From Pseudoalteromonas sp. P1-25 (GTDB lineage Bacteria > Pseudomonadota > Gammaproteobacteria > Enterobacterales > Alteromonadaceae), in NCBI RefSeq assembly GCF_001401805.1, contig NZ_LKDW01000001.1:186001-250000 (forward strand): 64,000 nucleotides of DNA, read 5' to 3'. Below are positions 52,870 to 61,948 of this stretch, one piece after another (within the stretch, counting starts at the first letter, position 1; every line of letters starts with the position of its first letter). The notes below the pieces were generated by a model, which saw only the letters and a program-made list of their open reading frames with translations, had not been told where the DNA came from and ran no database searches. The position numbers and the translations under genes are program-made.

Positions 52870-53927
52870 GTAACCCCTATTTATTTATAGACCGTGACGG
52901 CACCATTATTGAAGAGCCAGTCACCGACAAACAGGTAGACAGCCTTGAAAAGCTTGCCTTTTTACCTGGTGTTATCCCAGCTTTATTACAATTACAAGCC
53001 GCCGGTTACCGTTTAGTAATGGTATCGAATCAAGATGGCTTAGGCACAGACAGCTTCCCGACTGCTGACTTTGATATAGCACAAGATAAAATGATGGACA
53101 TAATGCAAAGCCAAGGTATTAGCTTTGATGAAGTATTAATTTGTCCACACTTTGATGAGCAAAACTGTGATTGCCGTAAACCTAAAACAGGTTTATTAAC
53201 TGAGCTTATGCGCTCTGGCAAAGTTGATTTAGCACGTTCATATGTAATTGGCGATCGCCAAACAGATATTGGCCTTGCACAAAATTTATGTTGTGAAGGC
53301 ATTTTATACGATGGGAGCTGGCCAGCCATTGTTACTAAGCTTACAACTGCCAATCGCGAAGGTCGTGTTACGCGTAACACCAAAGAAACCCAAATTGATG
53401 TAGCCATAAACCTAGATCAAACTAAAAACGGTAGCATAGATACAGGCCTTGGCTTTTTTGATCACATGCTTGATCAAATTCGCACCCACGCCAACATTGG
53501 TTTAAACATTAAAGCGAAAGGCGATTTACACATAGACGAGCACCACCTTGTTGAAGACATTGGTATTGCCCTAGGTGTTGCACTTAAACAAGCGCTTGGC
53601 ACTAAATCGCAAATAGCGCGCTATGGTTTTGCACTGCCAATGGATGAATGTAAAGCAGAGGCACAAATTGATTTATCGGGTCGCGCTTCGTTTGTATTAA
53701 ACGCTAACTTTAGCCGCGAAAAAGCAGGCGATTTAGACGTACAAATGGTTGAGCACTTTTTCAAAAGCTTAAGCGATAATGCCGCTATTAGCCTTATTTT
53801 ATCGGTAAGCGACGGTAACTGTCATCACCAAGTAGAAGGCTTATTTAAAGCGTTTTCACGCGCCCTTCGTATGGCAATAGCACAAGACACGAGCCAACAA
53901 ACGGCCAGCTCTAAGGGATGTTTATGA
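52866..53927 (+). CDS. hisB: Bifunctional histidinol-phosphatase/imidazoleglycerol-phosphate dehydratase
   Basis: Catalyses two steps. The N-terminal HAD phosphatase (about 1-165) has the nucleophile motif DRDGT at 9-13, the zinc-binding CPHFDEQNCDCRKPK loop and GDRQTDIGLA. The C-terminal dehydratase (about 166-353) has GLGFFDHMLDQ, HIDEHHLVEDIGIALG and the terminal HHQVEGLFKAFSRALR motif. The fused form is typical of gammaproteobacteria. The ATG at 52866 overlaps the hisC stop (ATGA); a longer frame from 52806 is inside hisC and rejected. Confidence 0.98.
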   Translation: MSNPYLFIDRDGTIIEEPVTDKQVDSLEKLAFLPGVIPALLQLQAAGYRLVMVSNQDGLGTDSFPTADFDIAQDKMMDIMQSQGISFDEVLICPHFDEQNCDCRKPKTGLLTELMRSGKVDLARSYVIGDRQTDIGLAQNLCCEGILYDGSWPAIVTKLTTANREGRVTRNTKETQIDVAINLDQTKNGSIDTGLGFFDHMLDQIRTHANIGLNIKAKGDLHIDEHHLVEDIGIALGVALKQALGTKSQIARYGFALPMDECKAEAQIDLSGRASFVLNANFSREKAGDLDVQMVEHFFKSLSDNAAISLILSVSDGNCHHQVEGLFKAFSRALRMAIAQDTSQQTASSKGCL

Positions 53928-54514
53928 TTGCCATAATTAATACAGGTTGTGCCAATATAAATTCAGTACGTTTTGCGTTTGAACGCCTAGGCCAAACGCC
54001 AACAGTAATTACTTCACCAGAGCAATTAGCGGGTTTTGAGCGCGCTATATTGCCAGGTGTTGGCCATGCATCGGTTGCCATGAAACGCCTAGTAGATAAC
54101 GGCTGGCAACAAGCTATAAATGAATACCAGCGCCCGCTTATGGGTATTTGTTTAGGTATGCAGTTACTGTGCGAAAGCACCGAAGAAGGTAATGTACAGT
54201 GCCTAGGTAAAATACCAGGGCAAGTAAAAGCGCTTGATGTAGGCAACTTAACGTCGCCGCATATGGGTTGGAATAACTTAAGCGTAAATAAAGAGCATGC
54301 ACTTACTAAAGGGTTAACACAAGACGAGCAAGTGTACTTTGTACATAGCTTTGCACACACCGTAAACGATGCAACACTTGTAAGCGGCGAATACGGCCAA
54401 ACCTTTTCAGCCATAGTTGCAAAAGACAACTACGCTGGTATGCAATTTCATCCTGAGCGCAGTGCAAAAGTAGGCACACGTTTATTACAAAATTTTGTTG
54501 ATTGGCAGCTATAA
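53924..54514 (+). CDS. hisH: Imidazole glycerol phosphate synthase, glutaminase subunit
   Basis: Class I glutamine amidotransferase subunit that delivers ammonia to HisF. The 196-residue protein has the nucleophile Cys in MGICLGMQLLCE and the His/Glu pair in GMQFHPERS. The ATG at 53924 overlaps the hisB stop by 4 bp and has AAGGG 6 bases upstream; an ATG six bases earlier is too close to that site. Confidence 0.97.
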   Translation: MIAIINTGCANINSVRFAFERLGQTPTVITSPEQLAGFERAILPGVGHASVAMKRLVDNGWQQAINEYQRPLMGICLGMQLLCESTEEGNVQCLGKIPGQVKALDVGNLTSPHMGWNNLSVNKEHALTKGLTQDEQVYFVHSFAHTVNDATLVSGEYGQTFSAIVAKDNYAGMQFHPERSAKVGTRLLQNFVDWQL

Positions 54515-54547
54515 ACTGCCCATTGACCAACAATAAAGAGATTATTT

Positions 54548-55282
54548 GTGATTATTCCAGCATTAGACGTATTACAAAATCAAATTGTTCGTTTATACCA
54601 AGGTAAATACGACACCGCTCAGTTTTACCCTTTTGAGCTTGGTGCACGTTTAAAAGAATACGCCGACAGCGGCGCAGGTAAGCTACACCTTGTAGACTTA
54701 GAAGGCGCACGCGATCCGAGTAAAAAACAGTGGCAACATATTCAAGCCGCAACTAAAGCGCTTAATGTACCGTACCAAGTGGGCGGCGGTATTCGCTCAG
54801 AGCAAGATGTAAGTGATTGGCTAAAAGCCGGTGCTAATCAAGTTGTTATTGGCTCAATGGCGGTAGAAAAACGTGAGCAAGTAAAAGCCTGGATTGAACA
54901 ATTTGGTGCAGAGCACTTTGTTATTGCCCTTGATGTAAATAAAACACCCACTGGCTGGGCACCTGCTACGCACGGTTGGTTAAGTGAATCTGAGTTTGGC
55001 TTACTAGAGCTTGTTGATTTTTATGTAAGCTTAGGCGTTATTGATTTTTTATGTACGGACATCAGTAAGGATGGCACCATGACAGGTCCATCGTTTGAGC
55101 TTTACGAAGATTTAACTCGTCACAACAGCACTATTAAAGTGCAAGCTTCAGGTGGCGTAAGTTCACTTGATGACATTAAAAAACTTAAAGAGCTTGGCGT
55201 AGGCGGCGTTATTTTAGGTAAGTCACTGCTTGATGACGCATTTAGTGTTGAGGAGGCGTTGGCATGTTATCAAAACGCATAA
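54548..55282 (+). CDS. hisA: Phosphoribosylformimino-5-aminoimidazole carboxamide ribotide isomerase
   Basis: Isomerase of the fourth step, a TIM barrel with two-fold symmetry. The 244-residue protein has [18 protein letters not shown] with the catalytic Asp, [16 protein letters not shown] and TDISKDGTM with the second Asp. The start is GTG at 54548, 33 bp after hisH; AGAGA lies upstream. It overlaps hisF by 19 bp. Confidence 0.97.
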   Translation: MIIPALDVLQNQIVRLYQGKYDTAQFYPFELGARLKEYADSGAGKLHLVDLEGARDPSKKQWQHIQAATKALNVPYQVGGGIRSEQDVSDWLKAGANQVVIGSMAVEKREQVKAWIEQFGAEHFVIALDVNKTPTGWAPATHGWLSESEFGLLELVDFYVSLGVIDFLCTDISKDGTMTGPSFELYEDLTRHNSTIKVQASGGVSSLDDIKKLKELGVGGVILGKSLLDDAFSVEEALACYQNA

Positions 55283-56043
55283 TCCCGTGTTTAGATGTTA
55301 AAGACGGCCAAGTAGTAAAAGGCGTTAAATTTAAAGGCCATGAAGTTGTTGGTGATATTTTAACAATGGCAAAAGCCTACAGCGATGCCGGTGCCGATGA
55401 ACTGGTTTTTTATGAAATAAGCGCAAGTGTTGAAAAACGCTTACTTGATGTAAATTGGGTAGAGAGCATTGCCCGCCATATTGATATTCCATTTTGTGTG
55501 GCTGGCGGTATTAAATCGGTCGCCGATGCAGCACGTGTACTAGAGCGTGGCGCCGATAAAATAAGTATTAACAGCCCTGCGATTGCACGCCCTGAGCTTA
55601 TAAAAGAGCTTCACGATGAATTTGGTAAACAATGTGTTGTGGTAGGAATTGATAGCTTTTACGATGAAGTGACCGGTGAATACTTAGTGTATCAATTAAC
55701 CGGCGATCCTAATGCATCAAGCCGTACACGTTATAAAACCGAGGAATGGATTAAACGCGTACAAGACTTAGGCGCAGGCGAAATTGTTTTAAACTGTATG
55801 AATCAAGATGGCGTACGTAACGGTTACGACAATGAGCAGCTAAGTAAAATGCGCGCATTATGTAATATCCCACTTATCGCATCAGGCGGTGCAGGCAGCA
55901 TGCAAGACTTTGTTGATGTATTTAAACAAAGTGAAGTCGATGGCGCGTTGGCAGCGAGCGTTTTTCACAAAAATGTGATTAACATTGGCGAATTAAAACA
56001 ATTTTTAACAGATAACCAGGTGGCAGCAAGGCTATGCAAGTAA
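55264..56043 (+). CDS. hisF: Imidazole glycerol phosphate synthase, cyclase subunit
   Basis: TIM-barrel cyclase that uses ammonia from HisH to form imidazole glycerol phosphate and AICAR. The 259-residue protein has [16 protein letters not shown] with the catalytic Asp, CVAGGIKSV, and [14 protein letters not shown] with the second Asp. Overlaps hisA by 19 bp and hisI by 10 bp. Confidence 0.98.
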   Translation: MLSKRIIPCLDVKDGQVVKGVKFKGHEVVGDILTMAKAYSDAGADELVFYEISASVEKRLLDVNWVESIARHIDIPFCVAGGIKSVADAARVLERGADKISINSPAIARPELIKELHDEFGKQCVVVGIDSFYDEVTGEYLVYQLTGDPNASSRTRYKTEEWIKRVQDLGAGEIVLNCMNQDGVRNGYDNEQLSKMRALCNIPLIASGGAGSMQDFVDVFKQSEVDGALAASVFHKNVINIGELKQFLTDNQVAARLCK

Positions 56044-56648
56044 CACAACAGAACCAAACTCAAGTAGATTTTGCTAAAAGCGAAATGATCCCTGCGATTG
56101 TTCAAGATGCCCGATCTGGTGTTATTTTAATGCAAGGCTTTATGAACAGCGAAGCGCTTAAGGTAACCCTTGAAAGCAACAAAGTGACATTTTATTCGCG
56201 CTCTAAATCGCGTTTATGGACCAAAGGCGAGTCATCGGAAAACTACTTAAATGTGGTATCGGTTCATACCGATTGTGACTACGATTCAATTTTAGTTCTG
56301 GCTAATCCAGAAGGCCCAACGTGTCACTTAGGCACACAAAGCTGCTTTGGCGATGATGTTAAACCTAGCCTGAGCTTTTTAGCGCAATTAGAAGATGTGA
56401 TTGTTGAGCGTAAAAATGACGACCCATCTAAAAGCTACACCGCTTCATTGTTTGCTAAAGACTTAAGCCGCAGCTGTCAAAAAGTGGGCGAAGAAGGTGT
56501 AGAAGTAGCGCTTGCTGCAATGAAACACGATAACGATGAGCTAACTAATGAATCAGCTGATTTAATTTATCACCTTACTGTATTGCTTCAACGCCAAGGC
56601 TTAGCCCTAGAAGACGTTGTAAAATGCCTACAAGGTCGCCATAAATAA
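56034..56648 (+). CDS. hisI: Bifunctional phosphoribosyl-AMP cyclohydrolase/phosphoribosyl-ATP pyrophosphatase
   Basis: Catalyses steps two and three. The N-terminal cyclohydrolase (about 1-115) has [27 protein letters not shown] and the zinc motif HTDCDYDS with CHLGTQSCF. The C-terminal pyrophosphatase (about 116-204) has [21 protein letters not shown] and [13 protein letters not shown]. The fusion (HisIE) is usual here. Last gene of the operon, followed by a strong terminator. Confidence 0.98.
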   Translation: MQVTQQNQTQVDFAKSEMIPAIVQDARSGVILMQGFMNSEALKVTLESNKVTFYSRSKSRLWTKGESSENYLNVVSVHTDCDYDSILVLANPEGPTCHLGTQSCFGDDVKPSLSFLAQLEDVIVERKNDDPSKSYTASLFAKDLSRSCQKVGEEGVEVALAAMKHDNDELTNESADLIYHLTVLLQRQGLALEDVVKCLQGRHK

Positions 56649-56676
56649 TACACCTGCTTTGTTTTAGCGCATTTAC

Positions 56677-56701
56677 AGGCCCATATTTTATGGGCCTTTT
56701 T
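56677..56701 (+). terminator. Terminator of the his operon
   Basis: AGGCCCATA (56677-56685) pairs with TATGGGCCT (56689-56697), 3-nt loop, then a T run. Confidence 0.93.
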
Positions 56702-56771
56702 ACGTTATGGTATTTATTTTTTTACATAGGTTGCGTATGGTGCAGCTTAACTATTTCTTTTAGCGTTGCTT

Positions 56772-57266
56772 ATGAATAAATCAATTATCACAGCCTTATC
56801 CTTATTGGTACTAACAGGCTGTGTAAGCCAAAAAGCCCCTGCGCCTAAACTAGTAAAAACACAAAACACATGTAGTCCACTAAACACATTACTTAATGCG
56901 CACACTAATGGCTTTAATGCAGTAAAAGCAAATAAAGTGGGTAATGATTTTATAAACCAGTGGCATGCTAATACTCATTTTATAGGCAATACCTGCACCA
57001 TTACTCAACATAATAAACAGTTTAGTTATCAATGCACGAGTGAAAGCAAACAAGCCCATGCCACACATCTACATATACAAACAGTGGATAAAATACGTCA
57101 ATGTTTAGCGTCACAAGGCTGGTACGAAAATACCAAAGAGTCAGCAACTTCAATGAGTAGTAACTTTGTTTTGAATGAAGCTCATCCAGTTATCACCTTA
57201 TTTACCTCTCAAAGCAGAACGCGCTATATTACCCGTTTTGAAATTGCTCCACCGCTAGGAAATTAA
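56772..57266 (+). CDS. Lipoprotein of unknown function
   Basis: A 164-residue lipoprotein with lipobox LTGC and Cys17. Mature part is polar with four further Cys residues (NTCSPLN, NTCTITQ, YQCTSES, RQCLASQ), likely two disulfides. No known domain is recognised. The ATG at 56772 is preferred over a TTG two codons earlier. The next gene starts directly at its stop, so the two are probably co-transcribed. Confidence 0.75.
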   Translation: MNKSIITALSLLVLTGCVSQKAPAPKLVKTQNTCSPLNTLLNAHTNGFNAVKANKVGNDFINQWHANTHFIGNTCTITQHNKQFSYQCTSESKQAHATHLHIQTVDKIRQCLASQGWYENTKESATSMSSNFVLNEAHPVITLFTSQSRTRYITRFEIAPPLGN

Positions 57267-57452
57267 ATGCAAAAACCCACACACTCAAACACTAAGTTAA
57301 AAACAGACTGTTTAGGCATATGTGAGCGCCGCAGCGGTTATTGCACTGGCTGCGGGCGAACTAATGAAGAAATATTTGATTGGATCATCCTCAGCCAAGA
57401 AGAAAAAAACGCAATTTTAGCGCAGCCAAGAGCAGACTTAAAAAAGCCATAA
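57267..57452 (+). CDS. DUF1289 domain protein
   Basis: A 61-residue protein with the DUF1289 cysteine pattern: CLGICERRSGYCTGCGRTNEEIFDW. Four Cys residues fit a small metal-binding site, probably iron-sulfur or zinc. Function is unknown. It starts immediately after the lipoprotein stop and is followed 63 bp later by the glycosyltransferase. Confidence 0.88.
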   Translation: MQKPTHSNTKLKTDCLGICERRSGYCTGCGRTNEEIFDWIILSQEEKNAILAQPRADLKKP

Positions 57453-57515
57453 ATTTGCCACTTGCGTGTAACAGCCCCCCTTTAGTATTACTAAAAAAAG
57501 TATGGGGTGATCATC

Positions 57516-58313
57516 ATGGCGGCAATATTTGTAATAAACTTAGCGCGCTCAACGCAGCGACTAGCAAATACTCAAATGCAACTTGCACGGGTTAACTTGC
57601 CATTTGAACGTATTGACGCCGTAGATGGCGCACAATTGAGTACAGAGCAAAAATTTCTGCATTACAGCTTACAATTAAACAAACAAAAGTATCACTACCC
57701 GCTCAGCAATGGCCAAATTGGCTGCTATTTAAGCCACCGTAAAGCATGGCAAAAGATAGTGGATGAGAAATTAAAATACGCAATTGTGCTAGAAGATGAT
57801 TTTTATATTGATGACAGCATTCATGATGCGATTAAAAATATTGAGCAGCTAAACCAACCCTGGCAACTTATTAAACTCGCCGCGTATGAAAACCGCACCC
57901 GCCCTATTGCCTATCAGCAAAACCTAAATAACCACCAGCAATTAGTCATACATAAAAAACTAATGACTGGCTGTTGTGCTACGGCAATAAGCTATGAAGG
58001 GGCTAAGCAATTACTTAAAGCCACAGCCCAATTTGGGCGCCCTGTAGATTGCGACTTACAACATATTTGGGAAACCCAAGTAAATGGTTTTTCACTAATG
58101 CCATACCCTGTTTCGCAAAATACAGACATACAAAGCGATATTGCAAGCTGCGATTCTAAAACTAAGGTTAAAAAAGCATTTTTGAGGCGTAAAGCACAAC
58201 AAATTAAAAGCTGTATTTTTAATAAGGTTTATACAAGCGCCTTTGCAAAAAAATTTAAACAGAATGAAAAAGGAGCCTCAAAGGCTCCAAGTTTAATTAC
58301 TCAACGTTTATAA
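57516..58313 (+). CDS. Glycosyltransferase family 25 protein
   Basis: A 265-residue cytoplasmic transferase of the family 25 type used in lipooligosaccharide and surface glycan synthesis. Motifs are IFVINLARSTQRL, FERIDAVDG, GQIGCYLSHRKAWQKIV and the DxD-like LEDDFYIDD metal/nucleotide site. The ATG at 57516 has GGGGTGA 5 bases upstream; a GTG three codons earlier overlaps that site. It is convergent with the M56 gene, with a 6-bp overlap of the two coding ends, and carries that gene's terminator in its last codons. Confidence 0.9.
   Translation: MAAIFVINLARSTQRLANTQMQLARVNLPFERIDAVDGAQLSTEQKFLHYSLQLNKQKYHYPLSNGQIGCYLSHRKAWQKIVDEKLKYAIVLEDDFYIDDSIHDAIKNIEQLNQPWQLIKLAAYENRTRPIAYQQNLNNHQQLVIHKKLMTGCCATAISYEGAKQLLKATAQFGRPVDCDLQHIWETQVNGFSLMPYPVSQNTDIQSDIASCDSKTKVKKAFLRRKAQQIKSCIFNKVYTSAFAKKFKQNEKGASKAPSLITQRL
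58272..58288 (-). terminator. M56 gene terminator embedded in the glycosyltransferase coding end
   Basis: GGAGCCT (58272-58278) pairs with AGGCTCC (58282-58288), loop CAA. On the minus strand it is followed by five T. It lies 20 bp beyond the M56 stop, inside the 3' end of the convergent gene. Confidence 0.8.
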
Positions 58314-59924
58314 CATCCTTAAAAGTTGAGAACTTGGTATGCCCGTTTGCGGTAATAATGCGGGGGTAACTGCAAATACTTCTGGAATTTTACTTTTGAT
58401 TTCGTTCATTTTTTTTCGGTTATTTTGTTTATCATAAACATAGTATTTAAGGATATTTCCGTATACATCATCTTTTGCATCAACCTGCTCTAGTGTTTTT
58501 AATGCCTTATCGTAATCAGCGAGGTAAATGTATGCCAGTGCTAAGTTATCAGCAGAGCCAACATGTAGCTTCCCTTCAAGCTGTTTTGATAAATCTTCAA
58601 GTTCTACAACTGCAAGCTCATAACGCCCTAGTTGTATATACGCGGTTGCTAGTGAATTTTTTAAAAAGTAAGGCGGGTTACTACCAGGCTCATACCATTT
58701 TTCGTAAGCACTCAGTATATCTTCATATTGCTCAAGTTTAGAGTAAACGTGATCTAGCAGCCTAAAGCTTTGTAGTTTAATTTCTGCTTCTTCAAAACCA
58801 GCAAGTTTATCTCTATTTAAGTGCCATTGTTGTATGCCTTGCGCAGCTTGGTTTAAAAGTTCAGGGTTATCACTTTTTGCCCCTGCTGCACTTTTAAGAA
58901 GCTGTGCAAGTTGTTGATTATATTCTTCACTTTTAACAGGAGCCTGAGACGTATTATTACTTTGCTGCTTGTTATCTGAACTACCATCTACAATTTGCGC
59001 TGCAGCTAAAGCACTAAAAGACATTGCCGCCGCAACCATAACCAAATATTTACTTTTCATTGTTTTTTCCTTGTTTAACATTTTGATCCTCTGAATATTA
59101 AAACTCTTAGAATGAGCAATATTCAAAAGTGGGGGGGTAAAAAAGTTAGGCGAGCTTTTAGCACTTTGCTCTTGTAGCAATAAACTAGCTAAATCCAATT
59201 GGTATTTACCTTTTAGCTTTTGCATACACAACTCATCACAGCTAAGTTCGAGTTGCTCTCTTGCTAAACCTGTTAACTTTAAGCAAATAGGATTCCACCA
59301 AAAAACGCTTTCTATAAAACAAATAAGCCACGTCCAATAAATATCACCTTGTTGTAAATGGGTTACCTCGTGCTGAATGACTGAATCTAATTCTTCACGA
59401 TTTACCATCGTCGACTCTAACCAAATAACAGGCTTTATTAATCCTGTAGCAAAAGCTGGCTCTGTATGGGTTGTTAGTCTAATTGAATACTGATTATTGA
59501 TGTGTTTAAGTTCAGGACTAGGCTTTGAGTTAATGTATAAATTTTTTATAAGCTTTACATATAAGCCCATGCGTAATAAAAACAATCCAAAACCAGCTAA
59601 AACTAAAACCGTAAAAACAATACTAAGTGATGGCAATAAGTCCCATATACTCATATCGCTTTGTAATTGATCCTTAATTGCTATTTGTTCAGCGTTTGGT
59701 ATTAATGCTTTAACATCGGGAATCAATTGCGTCACGTTGAATGTGTAACGATTTGCCCCTTCAAATAACGGTAGCTGGGAAAAGTACTGCCAAGGGATAA
59801 ACCAACATGCCAAGGCAATCATTAAAATGTAAAAATTTAATCGTGCTGGGGCATTTTTTAATCCTTTTACTGTAAGTAAAATGCATAAGCTAATGAGCGT
59901 GCAAGTTAGTAAATAATCCCTCAT
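58308..59924 (-). CDS. BlaR1-like M56 membrane metallopeptidase with TPR-like C-terminal domain
   Basis: A 538-residue membrane-embedded zinc peptidase that by analogy to BlaR1/MecR1 would cleave or release the BlaI-type repressor encoded just upstream. Transmembrane helices lie near 4-18, 30-47 and 100-125. The zinc site HEVTH is at 185-189, followed by WWNPICLKL and ELSCDELC, the M56 signature. A fourth hydrophobic segment is near 292-311 (YLVMVAAAMSFSALAAAQ). The periplasmic C-terminus (about 312-538) lacks any penicillin-binding motif and shows TPR-like repeats (LATAYIQLGRYELAVVELED, LALAYIYLADYDKALKTLEQ), so the signal is unlikely to be a beta-lactam. AAAGGAG precedes the ATG, 11 bp after the repressor gene. 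Confidence 0.88.
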   Translation of the reverse strand: MRDYLLTCTLISLCILLTVKGLKNAPARLNFYILMIALACWFIPWQYFSQLPLFEGANRYTFNVTQLIPDVKALIPNAEQIAIKDQLQSDMSIWDLLPSLSIVFTVLVLAGFGLFLLRMGLYVKLIKNLYINSKPSPELKHINNQYSIRLTTHTEPAFATGLIKPVIWLESTMVNREELDSVIQHEVTHLQQGDIYWTWLICFIESVFWWNPICLKLTGLAREQLELSCDELCMQKLKGKYQLDLASLLLQEQSAKSSPNFFTPPLLNIAHSKSFNIQRIKMLNKEKTMKSKYLVMVAAAMSFSALAAAQIVDGSSDNKQQSNNTSQAPVKSEEYNQQLAQLLKSAAGAKSDNPELLNQAAQGIQQWHLNRDKLAGFEEAEIKLQSFRLLDHVYSKLEQYEDILSAYEKWYEPGSNPPYFLKNSLATAYIQLGRYELAVVELEDLSKQLEGKLHVGSADNLALAYIYLADYDKALKTLEQVDAKDDVYGNILKYYVYDKQNNRKKMNEIKSKIPEVFAVTPALLPQTGIPSSQLLRML

Positions 59925-59935
59925 TACCCTCTCCT

Positions 59936-60316
59936 TTAATCTAACTTCTTATTTTTTAAAAGCGTTTGTAAGTATTCTATATCTTCATCATTTAGCTTTT
60001 CTTCTTTGATAAAGTGGGCAATTAAACTACGAGAATTACCTTTAAAAAATCGTTGCATAAAACTAGGCATAGCTTGCTCCGATAACGCGTCTTGTGTCAC
60101 GATTGTTCTAAAAACAATGGCTCGCCCTTCATGTCCACAGCGCTCAATCGCTCCTTTATGTTCTAACCTATCTACAATAGTTTTGACTGTTGTATAGGCT
60201 ACTTGTTTATCTTTTTGCTTATCAGCTAAAAGCACTTTATGTAGTTGACTCGCAGTACAGGGTTCTTCCTGCCAGAGCAGCTGCATAATATCCATTTCAA
60301 AATCACTAAGTTTCAT
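59936..60316 (-). CDS. BlaI/MecI/CopY-family transcriptional repressor
   Basis: A 126-residue winged-helix repressor. The helix-turn-helix covers about 1-75 (SDFEMDIMQLLWQEEPCTASQLH, VAYTTVKTIVDRLEHKGAIER), and the C-terminal half forms the dimer and the protease-sensitive region. It represses its own operon with the M56 sensor. The ATG at 60316 has GGAG 7 bases upstream; a longer frame to 60415 would run through the operators and is rejected. Two TACA-type operators lie 15 to 47 bp upstream. Confidence 0.92.
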   Translation of the reverse strand: MKLSDFEMDIMQLLWQEEPCTASQLHKVLLADKQKDKQVAYTTVKTIVDRLEHKGAIERCGHEGRAIVFRTIVTQDALSEQAMPSFMQRFFKGNSRSLIAHFIKEEKLNDEDIEYLQTLLKNKKLD

Positions 60317-60330
60317 TGTCGCTCCTATTA

Positions 60331-60362
60331 CTACACTTGTAGTGGTACTGTTACAAATGTAG
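60331..60362 (-). promoter_or_regulatory. Tandem BlaI-type operators
   Basis: CTACACTTGTAG (60331-60342) and TTACAAATGTAG (60351-60362) are two TACA-N-TGTA palindromes 20 bp apart, just upstream of the repressor start. This is the typical site for BlaI/MecI-family proteins and predicts autorepression. Confidence 0.7.
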
Positions 60363-60499
60363 TAGTTAGAAATCTTAGTGTCAATACAAAATTGACATAT
60401 GAATAAAAAACACACGGTAGAAATATAAAAGCCTTAGGAAGGTTTTAAAATAAAGACATATGAAACAAGTAGGTATAATTATTAATTGATTTTAGAAAA

Positions 60500-60542
60500 A
60501 CATAAAAAACGAGAGTATATTTTCAACTAACGCTTTTTATGT
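60500..60542 (-). terminator. Weak terminator after the sulfhydrylase gene
   Basis: ACATAAAAAACG (60500-60511) and CGCTTTTTATGT (60531-60542) pair with one mismatch around a 19-nt loop, followed by TTTTT on the minus strand. Confidence 0.5.
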
Positions 60543-60573
60543 TTTAAGCTTTTTATGAAAGGTAGTGAGGTAA

Positions 60574-61845
60574 CTATGCTTTATCGAGCGCTTGGCTCAC
60601 ATCGGCAATAATATCGGCAATATTTTCAATCCCTACCGATAAGCGAATTAAATCACGGCTTACGCCTGCACTAGCCAGCTCTTCATCGTTTAATTGGCGG
60701 TGTGTAGTTGACGCAGGATGGCATGCAAGCGACTTAGCATCGCCAATATTAACTAAGCGTAAAATCATGTTTAGTGCATCAATAAAGCGCGTGCCTGCTT
60801 CAAGGCCGCCCGCAATACCAAAGCTTAAAATACCGGATGCTTTACCACTGGTAATTTTTTGGCTCATTGCATTATACGGGCTTGATTTAAGCCCTGCGTA
60901 ATTAACCCAAAGCACTTTTGGATGACTTTCTAAAAACTCTGCTAACTGCTGAGCGTTTTCGCAGTGGCGATCCATCCTTAAGCCTAAAGTTTCAAGGCCA
61001 ATTAAAATGTCAGAAGCATTTTTAGGGGCAAGCGCTGCGCCTGTATTTCTAAGAGGTACAACCCTACAACGTCCAATAAAAGCCGCTTCAGCAAAGGCAT
61101 CGGTATACACCACGTTGTGATACGACGGGTCAGGCTCGTTCATCATTGCAAAACGCGTGGCATTGGCTTTCCAATCAAATTTACCAGAATCGACAATCAT
61201 TCCACCAATAGCTGTACCGTGTCCGTTTATATACTTGGTCAGTGAATGAACCACTATATCGGCGCCTAGTTCAAATGGGCGGCATAAATACGGGGTAGCA
61301 ACGGTATTATCAACAATCAAAGGCACGCCTTTACTGTGTGCAATTTTTGCTAGCCGTTCAATATCAACAATGTTCCCAGCTGGGTTACCAATTGACTCAC
61401 AAAATACTGCGCGAGTATTATCGTCAATGGCCTTTTCAAATGCCGTGAAGTCATCAGCTTTAATCATACGAGCCTCAATACCTTGGCGCGGTAACGTATG
61501 AGCAAATAAGTTATATGTACCGCCATATAATTGGCTGGTACTCACAATATTAGTGCCAACTTCACACAAGCATTGAATGGCATAGGTAATCGCTGCCATA
61601 CCCGAGGCGACCGCAAGTGCACCAATGCCCCCTTCCATTGCGGCAATACGTTGCTCAAGCACGGCATTTGTTGGGTTCATAATACGAGTATAAATATTGC
61701 CTGGTACTTTTAAGTCGAATAGATCAGCGCCATGCTGTGTGTTATCGAACGTGTAAGATGAGGTATGGTAAATAGGCACCGCTGCAGATTTAGTGGTTTC
61801 TTCAGACTCGTAACCATGGTGCAGTGCTAATGACTCTAATTTCAT
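60574..61845 (-). CDS. O-acetylhomoserine sulfhydrylase (PLP, Cys/Met metabolism family)
   Basis: A 423-residue PLP enzyme that forms homocysteine (or methionine) from O-acetylhomoserine and sulfide. Family marks are AAVPIYHTSSYTFDNT, YTRIMNPTNAVLEQRIAAMEGG, ASGMAAITYAI, VDNTVATPYLCRP and the PLP lysine in VVHSLTKYINGHGTAIGG. The length and the inserted region fit MetY-type enzymes rather than cystathionine synthase. The ATG at 61845 has AAGGA 8 bases upstream; an in-frame start at 61884 has none. Monocistronic; no MetJ box or SAM riboswitch was seen upstream. Confidence 0.93.
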   Translation of the reverse strand: MKLESLALHHGYESEETTKSAAVPIYHTSSYTFDNTQHGADLFDLKVPGNIYTRIMNPTNAVLEQRIAAMEGGIGALAVASGMAAITYAIQCLCEVGTNIVSTSQLYGGTYNLFAHTLPRQGIEARMIKADDFTAFEKAIDDNTRAVFCESIGNPAGNIVDIERLAKIAHSKGVPLIVDNTVATPYLCRPFELGADIVVHSLTKYINGHGTAIGGMIVDSGKFDWKANATRFAMMNEPDPSYHNVVYTDAFAEAAFIGRCRVVPLRNTGAALAPKNASDILIGLETLGLRMDRHCENAQQLAEFLESHPKVLWVNYAGLKSSPYNAMSQKITSGKASGILSFGIAGGLEAGTRFIDALNMILRLVNIGDAKSLACHPASTTHRQLNDEELASAGVSRDLIRLSVGIENIADIIADVSQALDKA

Positions 61846-61948
61846 ATTTATATCCTTTAATATTGTGTTTCTTAAACCTAGCATTTTTAGGTTATAAAAT
61901 GCACATGAAATATATTAAAGGGTGTTGAACTGATTAAATTTAAATAAC

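Noticed and set aside
60317-60415. Longer BlaI-like protein from 60415
   Set aside because: It would translate through both operators; the ATG at 60316 starts the family domain exactly and has a ribosome-binding site.
61846-61948. SAM riboswitch or MetJ box before the sulfhydrylase gene
   Set aside because: The spacer is about 100 bp, AT-rich, and shows neither AGACGTCT repeats nor a riboswitch core.
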